Shown here piece after piece: positions 24,640 to 33,582 of a stretch of DNA of 64,000 bases; position 1 is the first letter of the stretch, and each line of letters starts with the position of its first letter. Position numbers and translations under genes: made by a program. This DNA comes from Phenylobacterium sp. (GTDB lineage: Bacteria; Pseudomonadota; Alphaproteobacteria; Caulobacterales; Caulobacteraceae). The stretch lies in assembly GCF_004299445.1 (NCBI RefSeq), contig NZ_SCTC01000050.1, positions 1 to 64,000 on the forward strand. The letters run 5' to 3'. The notes under the pieces were generated by a model that ran no database searches, had not been told where the DNA came from, and worked only from the letters and a program-made list of their open reading frames with translations.

Positions 24640-25716
24640 CTACTCCGCCCCGGCCAGCTTGGCGTACTTCCAGCTGGTCTCCGCCAGGCTCAGCACGCGG
24701 TCGGCCTGCTGTGCGGCGTGGGGGCTGTTGGCGGTGCCGTCGCGGACCCGGCCCACGATCCCCTGCAGGATGCCGGCGAGGCGGAAGGTGTTGTAGCTGT
24801 AGAACCAGTAGAGGTCGTGCAGGCCGCTGCGGCCCGTGAGCCCGCAGTAGTACTCCACCGCCTCGTCCAGGGTCGGGATGCCGTGGGCCTTCAGGTCGGG
24901 GATCTGCGAGATCCCGCCGTTGATCCAGTTCATCAGCAGGTAGGTGAAGTCGGCCAGGGGCTCGCCCAGCGTGCCCAGCTCCCAGTCCAGCACCGCCGCC
25001 ACGCGGTTTTCGGTGGGGTGGAAGATCATGTTGTCGAGGCGGTAGTCGCCGTGGACGATCGAGGTGCGTTCCTGCTCGGGCACGGTCTTCGGCAGCCACT
25101 CGATCAGGCGCTCGATCTCGGGGATGTGGACCGTCTCCGAGGCCTTGTACTGCTTGGTCCAACGGTCGACCTGGCGGGCCATGTAGTTGCCTGGCTTGCC
25201 GTAGGTCTCGAGGCCCACGGCCACGTAGTCGGTGTTGTGCAGGTCGGCGAGCGTCTTGATCTTCGCCAGGATGATCTCGCGCCGCTCGGAGGGCGAGTAG
25301 GCCGGCAGCGACTGATCCCAGAGAATCCGGCCCTCCACCATGTCCATGATGTAGAACATGGTGCCCACAACGCTGTCGTCGGTGCAGAGACCGTACGGCT
25401 TGGCCACCGGGAAGCCGGTCGGATAGAGCGCCGAGATCACCCGGAACTCACGGTCGACGGCGTGGGCCGACGGCAGCAGCTTGCCCGGCGGCTTGCGGCG
25501 CATGACGTACTTCTGGTTCGGCGTGATCAGCTGGTAGGTCGGATTGGACTGGCCGCCCTTGAACTGGCGGACCTCCAGCGGACCCTGGTAGCCCTCGACG
25601 TTGGCCTCCATCCAGCGGGCCAGCGCGCCTTCGTCGAAGCGGTGAGTCTCGGCGACCTCCTTGGTGCCGGTGTTGAGCGCCTCGCGCTCCTGCTCGGCAG
25701 TGACGGCTTCGGTCAT
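24640..25716 (-). CDS. APH-family phosphotransferase (ACAD10-like kinase domain)
   Basis: A 358-residue cytoplasmic kinase of the aminoglycoside phosphotransferase fold. The nucleotide lobe has QFKGGQSNPTYQL and YVMRRKP (catalytic Lys), and the catalytic loop is VHGDYRLDNMIF followed by AVLDWELGTLGEP. The sequence is of the type fused to acyl-CoA dehydrogenase in ACAD10, thought to phosphorylate hydroxyacyl compounds. The start at 25716 has GGGAGAG before it; an ATG eight codons upstream is possible. Confidence 0.85.
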   Translation of the reverse strand: MTEAVTAEQEREALNTGTKEVAETHRFDEGALARWMEANVEGYQGPLEVRQFKGGQSNPTYQLITPNQKYVMRRKPPGKLLPSAHAVDREFRVISALYPTGFPVAKPYGLCTDDSVVGTMFYIMDMVEGRILWDQSLPAYSPSERREIILAKIKTLADLHNTDYVAVGLETYGKPGNYMARQVDRWTKQYKASETVHIPEIERLIEWLPKTVPEQERTSIVHGDYRLDNMIFHPTENRVAAVLDWELGTLGEPLADFTYLLMNWINGGISQIPDLKAHGIPTLDEAVEYYCGLTGRSGLHDLYWFYSYNTFRLAGILQGIVGRVRDGTANSPHAAQQADRVLSLAETSWKYAKLAGAE

Positions 25717-25819
25717 GGCGCTCTCCCACGCTTCGTACATTTGTTTGAAGTCCTTTTACCGGTGACGCGGCGTCGGGCAAGCGCTTGACGGGGCGGCCGG
25801 CGGCCCTCAGAGGCGGGCC

Positions 25820-26245
25820 ATGGTCGAGGATGTCGCCTCCATCATCGAGATCGAGGCCCCGCGCGAGCGGGTGTGGCGGGCGATCACCGATCCGACGCTG
25901 GTGACCCAGTGGATGGGCTGCCTGCGCTTCCAGCCGGTCGTCGGTCACGTCTTCTACCTGCAGCCCGACCGGGCGCGTCGCCTCGCAGGCGACCCCACCG
26001 ATGGCATCGCGTGCCGGATCGAGATGCTGGACGCTCCAAGGCGGCTGGCGTTCTCGTGGGGCCTGCCCGACACGCACGTGGACATCCGGCTGCGCAACAT
26101 TCCCGGCGGCACGCACGTGCGGCTGGTCCACTCGGGCTGGGACCAGTTCGACGACCGTGAGGTCGAGGGCATCCAGGGCGGCATGGGCCATGCCTGGCAC
26201 GCCGTGGCGCTGCCGGCGCTCAAGGCGGTGGCGGAAGGCGCTTAG
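25820..26245 (+). CDS. SRPBCC/AHSA1-family protein
   Basis: A 141-residue START-like domain protein. It opens with IEIEAPRERVWRAITDPTLV and ends with RLVHSGWDQFDDREVEGIQG and a C-terminal helix, as in AHSA1/activator-of-Hsp90-like proteins. The fold binds a hydrophobic ligand; the function is unknown. Its stop overlaps the convergent purD stop by four bases (TTAG). Confidence 0.85.
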   Translation: MVEDVASIIEIEAPRERVWRAITDPTLVTQWMGCLRFQPVVGHVFYLQPDRARRLAGDPTDGIACRIEMLDAPRRLAFSWGLPDTHVDIRLRNIPGGTHVRLVHSGWDQFDDREVEGIQGGMGHAWHAVALPALKAVAEGA

Positions 26246-27510
26246 CCCAGCGCACGCCAGCCGATATCGCGGCGGCAGAAGCCGTCCGGGAAATCGATCG
26301 CGTCGACGGCTGCGTAGGCCTTGTCCTTCGCCTCGCGCAGCGTGCCGGCCCGCGCGCAGACGTTCAGCACCCGCCCGCCCGCGGCGCGCAGCATGCCCTG
26401 GGCGTCCCGCGTGGTTCCCGCGTGGAAGACCACGGCGTCCGCGCCGAAATCGGCGTCGGCGCCCTTGATGACGCCACCGGCCTGCGGCGTGCCCGGATAG
26501 CCCTTGGCCGCCAGCACGACGCAGATCGCCGCGTCGTCCCGCCACTCGGGCCCCGGTATCTGAGCCAGCCGGCCCGTGGCGCAGGCCAGCAGGTAGGGCA
26601 CGAGGTCGCTCTTCAGGCGCAGCATCAGGACCTGGCACTCGGGATCGCCGAAGCGGGTGTTGAACTCCACCAGCTTGGGCCCGTCCCGGGTCGCCATCAG
26701 CTCCACGAACAACACGCCACGATACGGCGCCCCATCGGCGGCGATGCCCGCGAACGCCGGGTCCACCAGCCGCGCGCGCACCTGCTCAACCAGCTCAGGC
26801 GTGAAGACCGGCGCGGGCGAATAGGTGCCCATGCCGCCCGTATTCGGTCCCTGCTCGCCGTCGAACACCCGCTTGTGGTCCTGGGCCCAGCCGAAAACCA
26901 TCGAGGTCTTGCCATCGCACAGGGCGAACAGCGAGCCGATCTCGCCCTCCAGGAACTCCTCGATCACCACCCGCGCGCCGGCCTGACCGAAGCGACCCCC
27001 GAAGGCGTCCTCGATCGCGGCCTCGGCCTCGGCGCGGTCGGAGGCGATCACAACGCCCTTCCCGGCGGCCAGCCCGTCGGCCTTGATGACATAGGGCGGA
27101 GCGAAGCGTTCCAGCGCCGCCTTGGCCGCCTCAGCATCCTCGCACACGGCATAAGCCGAGGTGGGCAGGCCGTAGCGGTCGCAGAACGCCTTGGTGAAGG
27201 CCTTGGAGCTTTCCAGCTGGCCGGCCTGGGCCGTTGGGCCGAAGCACGGGATGCCCGCGGCCGCGAGCGCATCGGCGAGGCCGGCCGCCACCGCGGTCTC
27301 GGGTCCGATCACCACGAGGTCGGCGGCGATCTGCTGCGCCAGCGCCACGAGGCCATCGACGTCGGTGACGGCGACATTCCGCAGCTCGCACTGGGCCGCC
27401 ATCCCGGGGTTGCCGGGCGCGGCCACGAGCCGCTTCACCAGCGGCGAGGCCGCGATCTTCCATGCCAGCGAATGTTCGCGGCCGCCGGACCCAACGATCA
27501 GGATGTTCAT
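26242..27510 (-). CDS. purD: Phosphoribosylamine-glycine ligase
   Basis: A 422-residue ATP-grasp enzyme of purine synthesis, converting phosphoribosylamine and glycine to GAR. The N-terminal MNILIVGSGGREHSLAWKI, the YVIKADGLAAGKGV nucleotide-binding loop, the MGTYSPAPVFTP segment and the FNTRFGDPECQ metal-binding site are all intact, and length is standard. It stands as a single gene with no other pur genes in the window. Confidence 0.97.
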   Translation of the reverse strand: MNILIVGSGGREHSLAWKIAASPLVKRLVAAPGNPGMAAQCELRNVAVTDVDGLVALAQQIAADLVVIGPETAVAAGLADALAAAGIPCFGPTAQAGQLESSKAFTKAFCDRYGLPTSAYAVCEDAEAAKAALERFAPPYVIKADGLAAGKGVVIASDRAEAEAAIEDAFGGRFGQAGARVVIEEFLEGEIGSLFALCDGKTSMVFGWAQDHKRVFDGEQGPNTGGMGTYSPAPVFTPELVEQVRARLVDPAFAGIAADGAPYRGVLFVELMATRDGPKLVEFNTRFGDPECQVLMLRLKSDLVPYLLACATGRLAQIPGPEWRDDAAICVVLAAKGYPGTPQAGGVIKGADADFGADAVVFHAGTTRDAQGMLRAAGGRVLNVCARAGTLREAKDKAYAAVDAIDFPDGFCRRDIGWRALG

Positions 27511-27678
27511 GAGGCGCCGCTTTCGCCCGCAGGCCCCTTCCGGTCAAGCCGGCCGTTTTGCGCACTCCCGTCCGGACCGCTTCAACGTGACCCGTTCCGC
27601 GCTCGCGGCGCCGAGTGGCAAGATGCATCCGCCCGTCCTAGGGTGGAACGTCGGTCCCGGCCGATGACGGGAGTCAGT

Positions 27679-28329
27679 ATGGTCAGCCCCAGCGACGAAA
27701 ACCCGGAAGCCGCTCTCGAACGCCAGATGGCCCGGCAGCGGGAAGCCGAGCACCGGGTCAAGAACACCCTTCAGCTGATCTCGTCGATCGTCATGCTGCA
27801 AGGCCGCCGGGTGAGCGACGACACGGCGCGCCAGGCGCTCCGGGCCGTGCAGCTGCGCGTGGCCGCGGTGAGCGTCGCCCACCGCCGCGTGACCTGGTCT
27901 GACGACTCCGAAGAGGTCGAACTGTCGGGCCTCGTGCGGGAGATCGTCGGCGACCTCGCCGGGTCGGCCGGGCGCGAAGGCGTCGACATCGAGCTGGACC
28001 TCGAGAGCGTTCATATTCCGGGCCGCCACGGCGCGCCGGTCGCGCTGCTGGTCAGTGAGACCGTGAGCAATGCGCTGCGCCACGCCTTTCGCGACGGCGC
28101 GGCCGGGCGCATCCGCGTGGGCCTGCGCCGCACCCAGGACGGCTTCGAGCTCTCGGTGGCCGACAACGGAGTGGGCATGGACCCGGCGGCGCCAAAGACC
28201 GGCTTCGGCCTGACGGTCGCCCAACTGATGGCCCAGCAGCTGCGGGGCAGGCTGGAAATCACATCCGGGCAACCCGGGGTCCGCATCACCGTTAGCGTTC
28301 CCATGGACAATGACGCGCAACGGGCCTGA
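27679..28329 (+). CDS. Small soluble histidine kinase, HWE/HisKA_2 type
   Basis: A 216-residue kinase without any sensor or membrane domain. The phosphoacceptor is His25 in EHRVKNTLQLISS, typical of HisKA_2. A HATPase domain follows with VSNALRHAF (N box), DNGVGM (G1) and TGFGLTVAQLMA. The ATG at 27679 has GGGAG six bases upstream; an ATG five codons earlier is possible. Such orphan kinases in Caulobacterales often feed general-stress or light signalling; no response regulator is adjacent. Confidence 0.82.
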   Translation: MVSPSDENPEAALERQMARQREAEHRVKNTLQLISSIVMLQGRRVSDDTARQALRAVQLRVAAVSVAHRRVTWSDDSEEVELSGLVREIVGDLAGSAGREGVDIELDLESVHIPGRHGAPVALLVSETVSNALRHAFRDGAAGRIRVGLRRTQDGFELSVADNGVGMDPAAPKTGFGLTVAQLMAQQLRGRLEITSGQPGVRITVSVPMDNDAQRA

Positions 28330-28335
28330 GCCCCC

Positions 28336-28596
28336 ATGTTCTCAGCCGCCGACCTCGTAGGCACGGGCGCCGCCCTCTGCTCGATGGCCAGCTTCACCCC
28401 CCAGATCGTCAAGATCGTGCGAGAGCGCGACGCCTCGGCCGTCTCGCTTCGGATGTACGCGGTGACCGTGACCGGCTTCATCCTCTGGACCGCCTACGGC
28501 CTGATGACCGGAAGCTGGCCGGTCGCAGCGTCCAACATCGTCTGCCTTGCACTCTCGGCGACGATCCTGGTCCTGAAATGGCGCTTCTCGCGCTAA
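28336..28596 (+). CDS. SemiSWEET-type transporter
   Basis: An 86-residue membrane protein with three helices (about 5-22, 40-58 and 63-82) and the conserved TPQIVKIVRERDASAVSLRMY loop carrying the PQ motif of SemiSWEET/MtN3 proteins. These dimerise to form a sugar channel. It starts six bases after the histidine kinase, so the two are probably co-transcribed. Strong hairpins follow its stop. Confidence 0.85.
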   Translation: MFSAADLVGTGAALCSMASFTPQIVKIVRERDASAVSLRMYAVTVTGFILWTAYGLMTGSWPVAASNIVCLALSATILVLKWRFSR

Positions 28597-28598
28597 CT

Positions 28599-28634
28599 GC
28601 GCTCGCGTGGCCCTAGCCATGGCCAAGCGAGCGC
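28599..28634 (+). terminator. Strong hairpin after the SemiSWEET gene, possible terminator
   Basis: Two 14-base arms (28599-28612 and 28621-28634) pair at 13 positions across an eight-base loop, starting two bases after the stop. No T run follows; its 3' end overlaps the next palindrome by two bases. Confidence 0.4.
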
Positions 28635-28658
28635 CGTAAGTCGGGCCCGACTTACGGC
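28633..28658. promoter_or_regulatory. Perfect 26-base palindrome upstream of the TPR-glycosyltransferase
   Basis: Thirteen bases (GCCGTAAGTCGGG) are followed directly by their exact inverse, ending 14 bases before the ATG at 28673. It may be an operator for a dimeric regulator or a cruciform/hairpin in the leader. It is AT-richer in the arms than its surroundings. Confidence 0.6.
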
Positions 28659-28672
28659 TAGAAGGTCCAGGA

Positions 28673-30973
28673 ATGAGCGATCGGTTGAACGCGGCGCAGG
28701 CGGCCCTGAGTGCGGGCCGTCGGGACGAGGCCATCGAACACCTCAGCGCCGCGATTGCGGAAGACCCCGCCCGCACGGTCCAGGTCTATCGCGCGCTGGT
28801 GGTCCAGCTCTACAACGCCGGCCGTTTCGCCGAAGGCGAGGCCGCCGCGGCAAAAGGCCTCGAGCGCCACCCCCGCGACTACGACCTGCTCAACACGCGC
28901 GGTGTCCTGCTGCGCAAGCTGCGCCGCCAAGCCGAGGCTGTGCCGCTCTTCGAAGCCGCCATCAAGCTCCAGCCCAAGAACCTCGCCGCCCAGCAGAACC
29001 TGGGCAACGTGCTCATCGACCTGAACGAGCTCACCAAAGCCGAGGCGATGTTCACGAAGCTTATCCGCCTGGAGCCGCGCAACAGCGAGTATCACCGACA
29101 GTTGGGCCGGACGCTCAGCAAGCTGGGCAAGATCGAGCCGGCGCTCGTGCGCCTGCGCACCGCCATCAGCGTCAAGCGCGACAACGCCGATGCGTGGCTG
29201 GACATGATCGGCATCCTGAACGAGGAGCTGCGCACGGCCGAGGCCGAGGAGGCGATCGACAAGGCGCTGGCCATTGCGCCCAACGACCTGCGCCTGGCCG
29301 AAAGCAAGGCCATGGTGATGCGCCGCGCCGGCGACCTGACCCGCTGCGAGGCGTTCCTCGAAGAGCAGCTGCCCGCCAACCCCAACGTGCCATGGATCCA
29401 CTATCAGCTGGGCATGCTGGTGGCGGACCGCGATCGGGAACGCGCCAACTACCACCTGGAAAAGGCCTACCAGCTGGACCCGGGCCGCCTGGAGACCGCG
29501 ACTGCTCTCGTCGAGACCTGGGAGCGAAGCCGGATCGGCGATGAGGGGGCCTTCATCGAGAAGGCCTATCAGCTGGCCCTGTCGCTGCTGCCGCGCCGGC
29601 ACGAGTTCACCGATGCGGCCAACAAGATCCTCACCGACGTCTTCGTGCGCGTGGCCGACTACGACGCGCTGGACGCCGTGGGCGACTTCGAGACCCTGGG
29701 CCGCAGCTGGGCTCGCCACGGCCGCCACACGGCGCTGCTGAAGCAGCTGGCCCGGGTGCGCACTGACGCGGACCGGCTGGAGCTCGTCGAGCAGCACCGC
29801 ATCTGGGGCCGCGACCAGGAAGCCGCCGCCGCCCGCCGCAAGATCGCGCGCCCTGCGCCGCGCCCGGCCGACGGCAAGATCCGCCTGGGCTTCATGTCGT
29901 CAGACCTGCGCCAGCACCCGGTGGGCTATTTCGCCATGCCGCTGTTCGACCACGTCGATCCGCGGTTCGAGGTCTATGTCTACTCGTTCAATCAGGGCCA
30001 GCCCGACGCCGCCCAGCGGCACATCGAGAGCCGGATCAAGGCCTACCGCTGGTGGCGCGACATCGGCGTCGCAAAGGCCGCCGAGAACATCGCCGCCGAC
30101 CAGCTGGACATCCTCATCGAGCTGGGCGGCTCGACGCACATGAACAAGCTGGAGGTGATGGCCTATCGCCCGGCTCCGGTTCAGGCCAGCTGGCTGGGCT
30201 ATCCGCACTCGGCGGGTCTCTCGACCATCGACTATTTCATCTGCGACCCGTTCAGCCGGCCGACCAAGGACGAGTATCTGGTCGAGACGCCGCTGGTGAT
30301 GCCGCACACCTGGCTGGCGCTGGGCCAGCAGTTCTTCGTCGACCGGCACGCCATCGCGCCCGACATGCCGTCCGACCGCAACGGCTTCGTGACCTACGGC
30401 ACGGCCAACAACCCGCACAAGTACAGCCGCGAGGTGCTGCGCCAGTGGGCGCGCGTGGTCGCCGCGACGCCCGGCTCGAAGTTCGCCTTCGTGCGCCCCG
30501 AGGCCAGCGGCGAGAGCTTCCGGAGGAACATCGAGAAGCAGTTCGCGCTGGAAGGTGTCAGCGCCGACCGGATCATCTGGCGCGCGGTGCGCGGCGCCCA
30601 CCTGCCGCACTACAACGACATCGACATCACGCTGGACCCGTTCCCCCTCACCGGCGGCACCACCACCACCGAGACCCTGTGGATGGGCGTGCCCCTGGTC
30701 AGCATGGTGGGCGAGGCGTTCTTCGAGCGGCTTAGCTACTCGATCCTGTCGAACGCCGGCTTCGGCGACCTGTGCGCGAAAAGCCTCGACGAGTACCTGG
30801 AGATCGCGCTCAAGCTGGCCGCCGACGTGGAGCGCCGTCGAGAGTTCCGCGCCACCATCCGCGACCGGCTGCGGGCCAGCCCTCTGGGCCAGACGGAGCA
30901 ATTCGCCGCCGACTTCTACGCCATGGTTCACCGCGCGGTGACGGAACGGCCGGGGCTCAAGAAGACCGCCTGA
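28673..30973 (+). CDS. TPR protein O-GlcNAc transferase-like glycosyltransferase (GT41)
   Basis: A 766-residue cytoplasmic protein. Residues 1-300 are tetratricopeptide repeats (for example GRRDEAIEHLSAAIAEDP). From about 400 a GT41 domain follows, with KIRLGFMSSDLRQHPVGYF, ILIELGGSTHMNK, QASWLGYPHSAGLSTIDYFI and LDPFPLTGGTTTTETLWMGVPLV, as in OGT/SPINDLY enzymes that glycosylate Ser/Thr of proteins from UDP- or GDP-sugars. In Caulobacter a related TPR-GT (FlmG) modifies flagellin; here no flagellin gene is near, and the RTX protein 11 kb away is a possible target. A TGG-type Shine-Dalgarno is weak. Confidence 0.88.
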   Translation: MSDRLNAAQAALSAGRRDEAIEHLSAAIAEDPARTVQVYRALVVQLYNAGRFAEGEAAAAKGLERHPRDYDLLNTRGVLLRKLRRQAEAVPLFEAAIKLQPKNLAAQQNLGNVLIDLNELTKAEAMFTKLIRLEPRNSEYHRQLGRTLSKLGKIEPALVRLRTAISVKRDNADAWLDMIGILNEELRTAEAEEAIDKALAIAPNDLRLAESKAMVMRRAGDLTRCEAFLEEQLPANPNVPWIHYQLGMLVADRDRERANYHLEKAYQLDPGRLETATALVETWERSRIGDEGAFIEKAYQLALSLLPRRHEFTDAANKILTDVFVRVADYDALDAVGDFETLGRSWARHGRHTALLKQLARVRTDADRLELVEQHRIWGRDQEAAAARRKIARPAPRPADGKIRLGFMSSDLRQHPVGYFAMPLFDHVDPRFEVYVYSFNQGQPDAAQRHIESRIKAYRWWRDIGVAKAAENIAADQLDILIELGGSTHMNKLEVMAYRPAPVQASWLGYPHSAGLSTIDYFICDPFSRPTKDEYLVETPLVMPHTWLALGQQFFVDRHAIAPDMPSDRNGFVTYGTANNPHKYSREVLRQWARVVAATPGSKFAFVRPEASGESFRRNIEKQFALEGVSADRIIWRAVRGAHLPHYNDIDITLDPFPLTGGTTTTETLWMGVPLVSMVGEAFFERLSYSILSNAGFGDLCAKSLDEYLEIALKLAADVERRREFRATIRDRLRASPLGQTEQFAADFYAMVHRAVTERPGLKKTA

Positions 30974-30988
30974 GCGAGTCCAGCGCGC

Positions 30989-31642
30989 CTACAGCCGGAA
31001 GTACTCCTGCAACAGGTCGTTGGGCCGAGGCGCGAAGGCTAGGTCCGCGCCTCCGGAGCGGAAGGCGATGACGCCCTCGGGCACCGTCTTGTTCACGGCG
31101 CTGGTCCCCTGGCTCAGCACCGAGTCCGAGCCGATCACCGAGCGGCCGATCACGGCCGTGTTGGGGTAGAGCACCACCCGGTCGCCGATGACCGGGATGT
31201 CGGTCTTGTGCCGGCCGACGGTCGAGTTCTGATAGAGCACGAGGTAGTTGCCGTAGGTGGCCTTCGCCAGGACGATCCCCACCGAGTGGCCGATATAGAA
31301 CACCTCGGGCATCTGGATCTCGTAGAAGAGGTCGATGCCGTTGAGCGCCTTGTTCATCAGGAAGAGGCGCGTGCCGGCCGCCGTATCGCCCGAGCGCCGG
31401 TAGATCGTGTTCGAGAGGTAGTAGAGGAAGATGCAGTGCTGCGAGCTCTGCAGCACGTTGAACTGGTCGGGCCGCCAGGGCGCGCAGGCGTTGATGCAGA
31501 CGTGCATCCGCTCGAGGGCTTCGTCGATGTGGGCGTCCACGGCCTTGCGGAACTCGCTTTCGCGGCCGTCCGGCACGATCGCGGCGCACTGGGCGGTGAT
31601 GTAGCCGATCAGGCTCTCGCGGGTGTGATCGACAAGCTTCAC
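30989..31642 (-). CDS. Serine acetyltransferase-like hexapeptide O-acetyltransferase
   Basis: A 217-residue protein with an N-terminal helical part and a C-terminal left-handed beta helix: VFYIGHSVGIVLAKATYG, NYLVLYQNSTVGRHK, IPVIGDRVVLYPNTAVIGRS. It resembles serine acetyltransferases but lies in a sugar operon, so it may acetylate a sugar hydroxyl or amino group. It starts at GTG 31642, overlapping the epimerase stop (GTGA), and is the last gene of the seven-gene minus-strand operon. Confidence 0.8.
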   Translation of the reverse strand: MKLVDHTRESLIGYITAQCAAIVPDGRESEFRKAVDAHIDEALERMHVCINACAPWRPDQFNVLQSSQHCIFLYYLSNTIYRRSGDTAAGTRLFLMNKALNGIDLFYEIQMPEVFYIGHSVGIVLAKATYGNYLVLYQNSTVGRHKTDIPVIGDRVVLYPNTAVIGRSVIGSDSVLSQGTSAVNKTVPEGVIAFRSGGADLAFAPRPNDLLQEYFRL

Positions 31643-32445
31643 GCGGGCAGACCCTCCAGGTAGGCGGCGACCACATCCTCGACCGGTCGGGCGACGACGC
31701 CAAGACCTGCGAGGCGCTCTGCGCTGGCGTTGGGCGGAGGAAGGGGACTGGCGTCGCCCGTGAACCTGACCCACCAGCCTGCGCGCTCGAAAACGCGGGC
31801 GATGTCGGCGTTGGTCGAGAGCCGGCCGGCGGCCACGTTGTAGATCCCCTGGCCTCGATCACCCAGCGCGATCAGCGCCTCCACCGTGTCGTCCAGGTGA
31901 ATGTAGTCGCGCGCGATGTTGGGGCTGCTTTCAAGCACCAGGTCGCGGGTCGTGCGCGCCCTGATCAGCCACTCCGACAGGAAGCCCGGGGCGCCGTCCG
32001 CCCAGTCGTAGACATTGGACAGCCGCGCCACGGCCCCGCGGCCGCCGGTGCGGGTCAGGGTCAGGTTCTCGCCCAGGGCCTTGGAGAGGTCGTACACGCG
32101 ACGCGGGTCGGCGGGATCGAACACCAGCGGCTCGGCCTCGTGCGCCACGTCCTTGCGCTGGCCGTCGTAGAGCCGGGTGGACGAGCAATAGACCAGCCGC
32201 TCGAACCGGTCGGCGCGGATCAACTCGCTGACCAGGCTGGCGTGGGCCTCCACCGTATCGAAGGGACGGCGGTCGTAGTCGGCGGTGAGGCCCGCGCAGT
32301 AGAAGACGGTCCCCAGGTCGCGCTCGAACAGCGCCGGATCGCCCTTGGCGGGGGCCCACACACTCCAGCCGTCGGCCTGCAGCCGCGCGGCCAGACGGGC
32401 CCCGACGAAGCCGGCGGCGCCGACGACGGTGGCCTGCCCCGCCAA
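31639..32445 (-). CDS. NAD-dependent epimerase/dehydratase (extended SDR)
   Basis: A 268-residue sugar-nucleotide SDR. It has the nucleotide loop GAAGFVG (9-15), VYCSSTRLYDG with the catalytic Ser/Thr, and YDLSK (YxxxK). It is shorter than GalE-type enzymes, with a compact substrate domain. In the CDP-sugar operon it is the only candidate for the 4-ketoreductase that would finish the nucleotide sugar; the reaction is inference. Overlaps the acetyltransferase gene by four bases. Confidence 0.82.
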   Translation of the reverse strand: MAGQATVVGAAGFVGARLAARLQADGWSVWAPAKGDPALFERDLGTVFYCAGLTADYDRRPFDTVEAHASLVSELIRADRFERLVYCSSTRLYDGQRKDVAHEAEPLVFDPADPRRVYDLSKALGENLTLTRTGGRGAVARLSNVYDWADGAPGFLSEWLIRARTTRDLVLESSPNIARDYIHLDDTVEALIALGDRGQGIYNVAAGRLSTNADIARVFERAGWWVRFTGDASPLPPPNASAERLAGLGVVARPVEDVVAAYLEGLPA

Positions 32446-32449
32446 GGCG

Positions 32450-33526
32450 CTAGAGCCCGCCCACGGGGTGATGCAGCTTGGGATCCTTGTGGCGCAGGTA
32501 CTTGGGGCTGACGCCCTTCACGATCGAATAGCCCGGGCCGTCGAACACCGCGGTGTCCTTCACCGCCACCATGTTGAAGCCGTGCGGCGGACCTTCCAGG
32601 TAGACGTCGTCCACCGGGATCAGCTCGACCGGCTTGCCCGCCAGGTCGTAGTTGGAGTTGAAGTCGCGCAGCGCGAAGACCGTGTAGCCATGGCCGGTCA
32701 GCAGCTTGACGATGTCGGTGTTGGCCAGCCCGTTCGACCAGTCGACGTAGTGGCGATGGACCTCGAACAGGATGTCGGGCGCCTGACCCTTGGGCTGCGC
32801 CAGGAACGGCTCGGCGCCCTTCAGCGCGCCCAGCTCGGCGCCTTCGATGTCCAGCACGATGAGGTCCAGGACCTCGACGCCCGACGCCTTCAGGTAGTCG
32901 GCGATGGTCACGGTCTTGAAGGTATCGTCGCCCGCCTCGGCCACCTCGGCGCTGGCGAAGCTGTCGAAGCCCACCAGCTTCAGGTTGGTCGAGCTGTCGT
33001 GCCACAGGCCCTCGGACCGCGGCTTGATATTGGTCAGGCCATTCAGCTCAGCGTTCTTCATCAGCATGCCGCGCTGGTCGTTGTTGGGCTCGAAGGCGTG
33101 CACGACGCCGCCATTGCCGGCGATCTGGCGCGCGATCAGCACCGCGTGGTCGCCGAAGTAGGCGCCGCCGATGACGACGTTCCTCGCGCCCCCCCTCGTC
33201 TTGCCGCGGGCCAGGTCGACCAGGATCCGGCTCGTCATCGGCTCCCAGGCGTGGTCGGGCGCCTCGGGCTGCGACATCACGAAGTCGCGGGCGATCTTGG
33301 AGCGGTAGAGGAACTCGAACGTCACGCCGGTCGACAGCGTTTTCCGCACGACCGCGTCGTCGTCGTAGAGCGCGTCTACCAACGGACCGGTCAGTTCCTC
33401 TCGCACGTCGACGCCGGGCGCCTGGATCTGCCCCTCGAAGGCGATCAGCTGGCGGATAAAGGCGGCGCGCCAATCCGGGGTCTCTCCGATACGCGAGAGC
33501 GCCTCGAGCGCCTTTTCGTTAGCCAT
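32450..33526 (-). CDS. FkbM-family methyltransferase
   Basis: A 358-residue protein. An N-terminal region of about 110 residues is not recognised. The SAM-binding domain follows, with NVVIGGAYFGDHAVLIA, VHAFEPNNDQ and the FkbM hallmark LDLIVLDIEGAELGALKGA; the C-terminus includes DILFEVHRHYVDW. FkbM enzymes O-methylate sugars or polyketides, so it probably caps or decorates the glycan. The ATG at 33526 is preferred to in-frame upstream starts, which lie in unlikely protein sequence. Confidence 0.85.
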   Translation of the reverse strand: MANEKALEALSRIGETPDWRAAFIRQLIAFEGQIQAPGVDVREELTGPLVDALYDDDAVVRKTLSTGVTFEFLYRSKIARDFVMSQPEAPDHAWEPMTSRILVDLARGKTRGGARNVVIGGAYFGDHAVLIARQIAGNGGVVHAFEPNNDQRGMLMKNAELNGLTNIKPRSEGLWHDSSTNLKLVGFDSFASAEVAEAGDDTFKTVTIADYLKASGVEVLDLIVLDIEGAELGALKGAEPFLAQPKGQAPDILFEVHRHYVDWSNGLANTDIVKLLTGHGYTVFALRDFNSNYDLAGKPVELIPVDDVYLEGPPHGFNMVAVKDTAVFDGPGYSIVKGVSPKYLRHKDPKLHHPVGGL

Positions 33527-33582
33527 TGCAGTCCAGGTCCATTTCGATAGGGCGCAATCTCTAGCAGACGGCGCCGAGGTTC

